A DNA stretch of 64,000 nt from Rhodobacteraceae bacterium HIMB11 (lineage in GTDB: Bacteria; Pseudomonadota; Alphaproteobacteria; Rhodobacterales; Rhodobacteraceae): contig AVDB01000008.1 of NCBI GenBank assembly GCA_000472185.1, positions 1-64,000 of the forward strand. Reading direction: 5' to 3'. The stretch's first letter is position 1; each line of letters starts with the position of its first letter. The translations under genes were made by a program, and so were the position numbers. The notes beneath the pieces were generated by a model that was not told the origin of the DNA, made no database searches, and was given only the letters and a program-made list of their open reading frames with translations. Positions 61,805-64,000 of the stretch are shown one piece after another.

Positions 61805-62734
61805 ATGAGTAAATCGGTCATCATCACGTGCGCACCAACAGGGGGCATTCACACCCCGACCATGTCAGAACATCTGCCCATTACTCCCAGCGAAATCGCC
61901 ACGGCCAGTATTGAGGCAGCCGAAGCAGGCGCATCCATCATCCACCTGCATGCCCGCAATCCTGAAAACGGCAAACCCGATCCAAACCCCGATTTGTTTA
62001 TGGAGTTCCTGCCCCGCATCAAACAGGCCACAGATGCGGTGATGAACATTTCAACAGGCGGTGGTTTGGGCATGACACGCGAAGAACGGCTTCGCGCCGC
62101 CGTACGCACCAGCCCCGAAATGGCCAGCATGAATATGGGGTCCATCAATTTCGGAATTTTCCCGATGTTGGACAAATACAGCGAATGGAAACACGACTGG
62201 GAACCCGAATTTCTGGGCATGACGCGGGATTTCATTTTCCGCAACACATTTGCCGATATCGAATATGCGATCAAGGAATTGGGCCAAGGCCACGGCACGC
62301 GATTTGAATTCGAATGCTATGATCTGGGGCATCTTTATAACCTTGCGTGGATGATGGATCAGGGGTGGATCGAAGGGCCGATTTTCGTCCAAATGGTCTT
62401 TGGCATTCTGGGCGGGGTCGGCGCGGATTTGGACAACCTGATGCATATGCACACAATCGCGAACAAACTGTTTGGCACGGATTACGAATGGTCGGTTCTG
62501 GCCGCGGGACGCCATCAAATGCCCTTTACCACGCAAAGCGCGCTTTTGGGTGGAAACGTGCGCGTGGGGCTGGAAGACAGCCTTTATATTGGCCCCGGGA
62601 AAAAGGCGACATCCAGCGCCGAACAAGTCACCAAAATTCGCTCAATCATCGAAAATCTGGGCCTAAGTGTCGCAACCCCTGCCGAGGCGCGCGAGCGCCT
62701 TGGGCTTAAGGGGGCGGATCAGGTCAAATTCTAA
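61805..62734 (+). CDS. BKACE (beta-keto acid cleavage enzyme) family protein
   Basis: The 309-residue protein has the BKACE/DUF849 marks: VIITCAPTGGIHTPTMSEHLPITPSEIA at the start, IIHLHARNPENGKPDPNPDLF with zinc-binding HLHAR (about 49-53), NISTGGG, and late ALLGGNVRVGLEDSLYIGPGKKA. It transfers the end of a beta-keto acid to acetyl-CoA; a known substrate in the family is dehydrocarnitine, which yields betaine. ATG 61805 is preceded by ACAGGAGGATT, a strong ribosome-binding site. The upstream frame to 61730 only overlaps the SDR. Confidence 0.86.
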   Translation: MSKSVIITCAPTGGIHTPTMSEHLPITPSEIATASIEAAEAGASIIHLHARNPENGKPDPNPDLFMEFLPRIKQATDAVMNISTGGGLGMTREERLRAAVRTSPEMASMNMGSINFGIFPMLDKYSEWKHDWEPEFLGMTRDFIFRNTFADIEYAIKELGQGHGTRFEFECYDLGHLYNLAWMMDQGWIEGPIFVQMVFGILGGVGADLDNLMHMHTIANKLFGTDYEWSVLAAGRHQMPFTTQSALLGGNVRVGLEDSLYIGPGKKATSSAEQVTKIRSIIENLGLSVATPAEARERLGLKGADQVKF

Positions 62735-62747
62735 GCGGAGGGATATC

Positions 62748-64000
62748 ATGCAAACCAAACTATTGATCAACGGCGAATTGGTTGCAGGCCAAGGCGAGGC
62801 ACACACCGTCGTGGACCCTGCCACAGGAGAGGCGATCACCGCTATCCCAGAGGCCAGCCAAGAACAAGTCAGCGCCGCAGTTACCGCCGCAGATGAGGCG
62901 TTTCAAACCTATTCCAAAACAACCCCCGCAGAGCGGGCCGAAATTTTGTTAAATATCGCCGATTGTTTGGAACAAAACCAAGACGAATTGGCAGAGCTAG
63001 AAAGTTTAGATGTCGGCAAACCTTGGCCCTCGGCGCGGGATGATGAAATGCCGTTGACAATCGACGTGTTCCGTTTTTTCGCAGGGGCTGCACGCACCAT
63101 GACGGGATCGGCCGCAGGGGAATATGTGGCGGGCCACACCAGCATGATCCGCCGTGACCCTGTTGGGCCGATCGCGTCCATCGCACCATGGAATTATCCT
63201 CTGATGATGGCCGCATGGAAATTAGCCGCGCCCTTGGCGGCGGGGTGTAGTGTGGTGTTGAAGCCTTCTGAAATCACGCCGCTTTCCACCCTGCGCGCGG
63301 CAGAATTGCTGAAAGACATTGTGCCCAAAGGAGTGTTGAACGTGATCCACGGCGCAGGGGCCACAATCGGGGATCAACTGATTAATGCGCCCAAGGTCGA
63401 GGGGATTTCCGTCACAGGATCCCCCGCCACGGGCATGGCCGCAATGCGCGCAGCCAGTCAGAAAATCCGTCATGTGCATCTGGAATTGGGCGGCAAAGCC
63501 CCCGTGATTGTGTTTGAGGATGCTGATTTGGATGCCGTGGCCGAAACGATCCGCTACGGCAGTTATTTCAACGCAGGCCAAGATTGTGCGCAGCCTTGCC
63601 GCGTGATCGCGCAAAAGGGGATCTACGAAGATCTGGTCGCCCGCATCGAAGCGCAGGTTAGCGAAATCAAAATCGGCGCACAAAAGGCCGAAGGCACCGA
63701 AATGGGCCCAATCGTTTCCAATGAACAACGCACACGGATCGCTGCCTTTGTGGATCGCGCACGTGGCACATGCGATGTGGTCACGGGGGGACGCGCGGGC
63801 GATGGCGCGGGATATTTCTATGAACCCACCCTACTCGCGAATGTGGACAATAATGCCGAGGTTGCAACATCCGAGGTATTCGGCCCCGTGGTCACCGTTT
63901 CCCCGTTTCAGGAGGCAGAGGATGCATTGCGCATCGCCAATGCATCGGATTATGGGCTTGCCTCATCTGTTTGGACGCAGAACGTTGGCCGCGCCATGCA
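62748..64000 (+). CDS. Aldehyde dehydrogenase (partial, runs off window)
   Basis: The visible 417 codons start at ATG 62748 with GGAGGG upstream, 13 bp after the BKACE stop. Motifs are KLLINGELVAGQG, APWNYPLMMAAWKLAAPLAAGCSVVLKPSE, SVTGSPATGMAA, the catalytic Glu in HLELGGKAPV and the nucleophile in NAGQDCAQPCRVIAQ. The sequence is close to the betaine/aminobutyraldehyde dehydrogenase group. It would oxidise an amino-aldehyde such as betaine aldehyde or trimethylaminobutyraldehyde (inference). The C-terminus lies beyond 64000. Confidence 0.86.
   Translation, partial: MQTKLLINGELVAGQGEAHTVVDPATGEAITAIPEASQEQVSAAVTAADEAFQTYSKTTPAERAEILLNIADCLEQNQDELAELESLDVGKPWPSARDDEMPLTIDVFRFFAGAARTMTGSAAGEYVAGHTSMIRRDPVGPIASIAPWNYPLMMAAWKLAAPLAAGCSVVLKPSEITPLSTLRAAELLKDIVPKGVLNVIHGAGATIGDQLINAPKVEGISVTGSPATGMAAMRAASQKIRHVHLELGGKAPVIVFEDADLDAVAETIRYGSYFNAGQDCAQPCRVIAQKGIYEDLVARIEAQVSEIKIGAQKAEGTEMGPIVSNEQRTRIAAFVDRARGTCDVVTGGRAGDGAGYFYEPTLLANVDNNAEVATSEVFGPVVTVSPFQEAEDALRIANASDYGLASSVWTQNVGRAM

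Overview
The window looks like a chromosomal stretch of a marine alphaproteobacterium of the Roseobacter/Rhodobacterales type. This rests on gene content (Liv-, Pot- and Mal/Ugp-type ABC importers, a ureDABCEFG urease cluster, GMC oxidoreductases, GlxA-type regulators, betC, a BKACE-family gene) and on a roseobacter-style tRNA-Phe 3' end. The genus cannot be fixed from the sequence alone. Most of the window (about 1-56.8 kb) is fairly A+T rich; from about 56.9 kb the codon use is visibly richer in G+C, so much of the left part may be accreted accessory DNA.

Layout. (1) 0.15-11.2 kb: an aromatic-acid module. Leftward genes encode an alpha/beta hydrolase of the haloacetate dehalogenase type, a tartrate/isopropylmalate dehydrogenase relative, gentisate 1,2-dioxygenase and a cytochrome P450; rightward genes encode a complete Liv-type importer. 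A HbpS/GlcG-like protein and an FAD monooxygenase follow. (2) 12.6-25.3 kb: a nitrogen module lying between two copies of a tRNA-Phe 3'-end sequence. It holds a hydantoin/Asp-Glu racemase, a Pot-type importer, a GntR regulator and the whole urease operon with an extra small His-containing membrane protein between ureA and ureB. (3) 25.6-41.2 kb: one long leftward operon of 14 genes (Gfo/Idh dehydrogenase, CoA transferase, enoyl-CoA hydratase, aldehyde dehydrogenase, sugar-type ABC importer, two GMC oxidoreductases, SDR, Dabb protein, DUF993 protein, LacI regulator). Two perfect 12-bp LacI-like palindromes precede its first gene. (4) 41.8-51.5 kb: a probable integrative element with threonine aldolase cargo, several unknown genes, an RFC-like clamp-loader ATPase, a DUF6641-like protein, a CAT-anticodon tRNA and two tyrosine recombinases. 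(5) 51.5-56.7 kb: a GlxA regulator diverging from a fused two-domain CaiB CoA transferase and a dimethylformamidase large-subunit-like protein. (6) 56.9-64 kb: a second GlxA regulator and a quaternary-amine/choline-sulfate cluster (Rieske oxygenase, choline-sulfatase, SDR, BKACE, aldehyde dehydrogenase cut by the window end).

The most striking structural signal is a repeat of about 90 bp present near 25.12, 41.84 and 51.44 kb. Each copy has an imperfect palindromic core whose arms co-vary, then a nearly identical 24-bp block at a fixed distance of 51-52 bp. One copy lies beside the integrase start. The copies separate blocks of unrelated function, which suggests serial accretion of modules by site-specific recombination. 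Two candidate small RNAs, paired operators and several hairpins between co-transcribed transporter genes add a regulatory layer. All family assignments were made by reading motifs; no database search was run.
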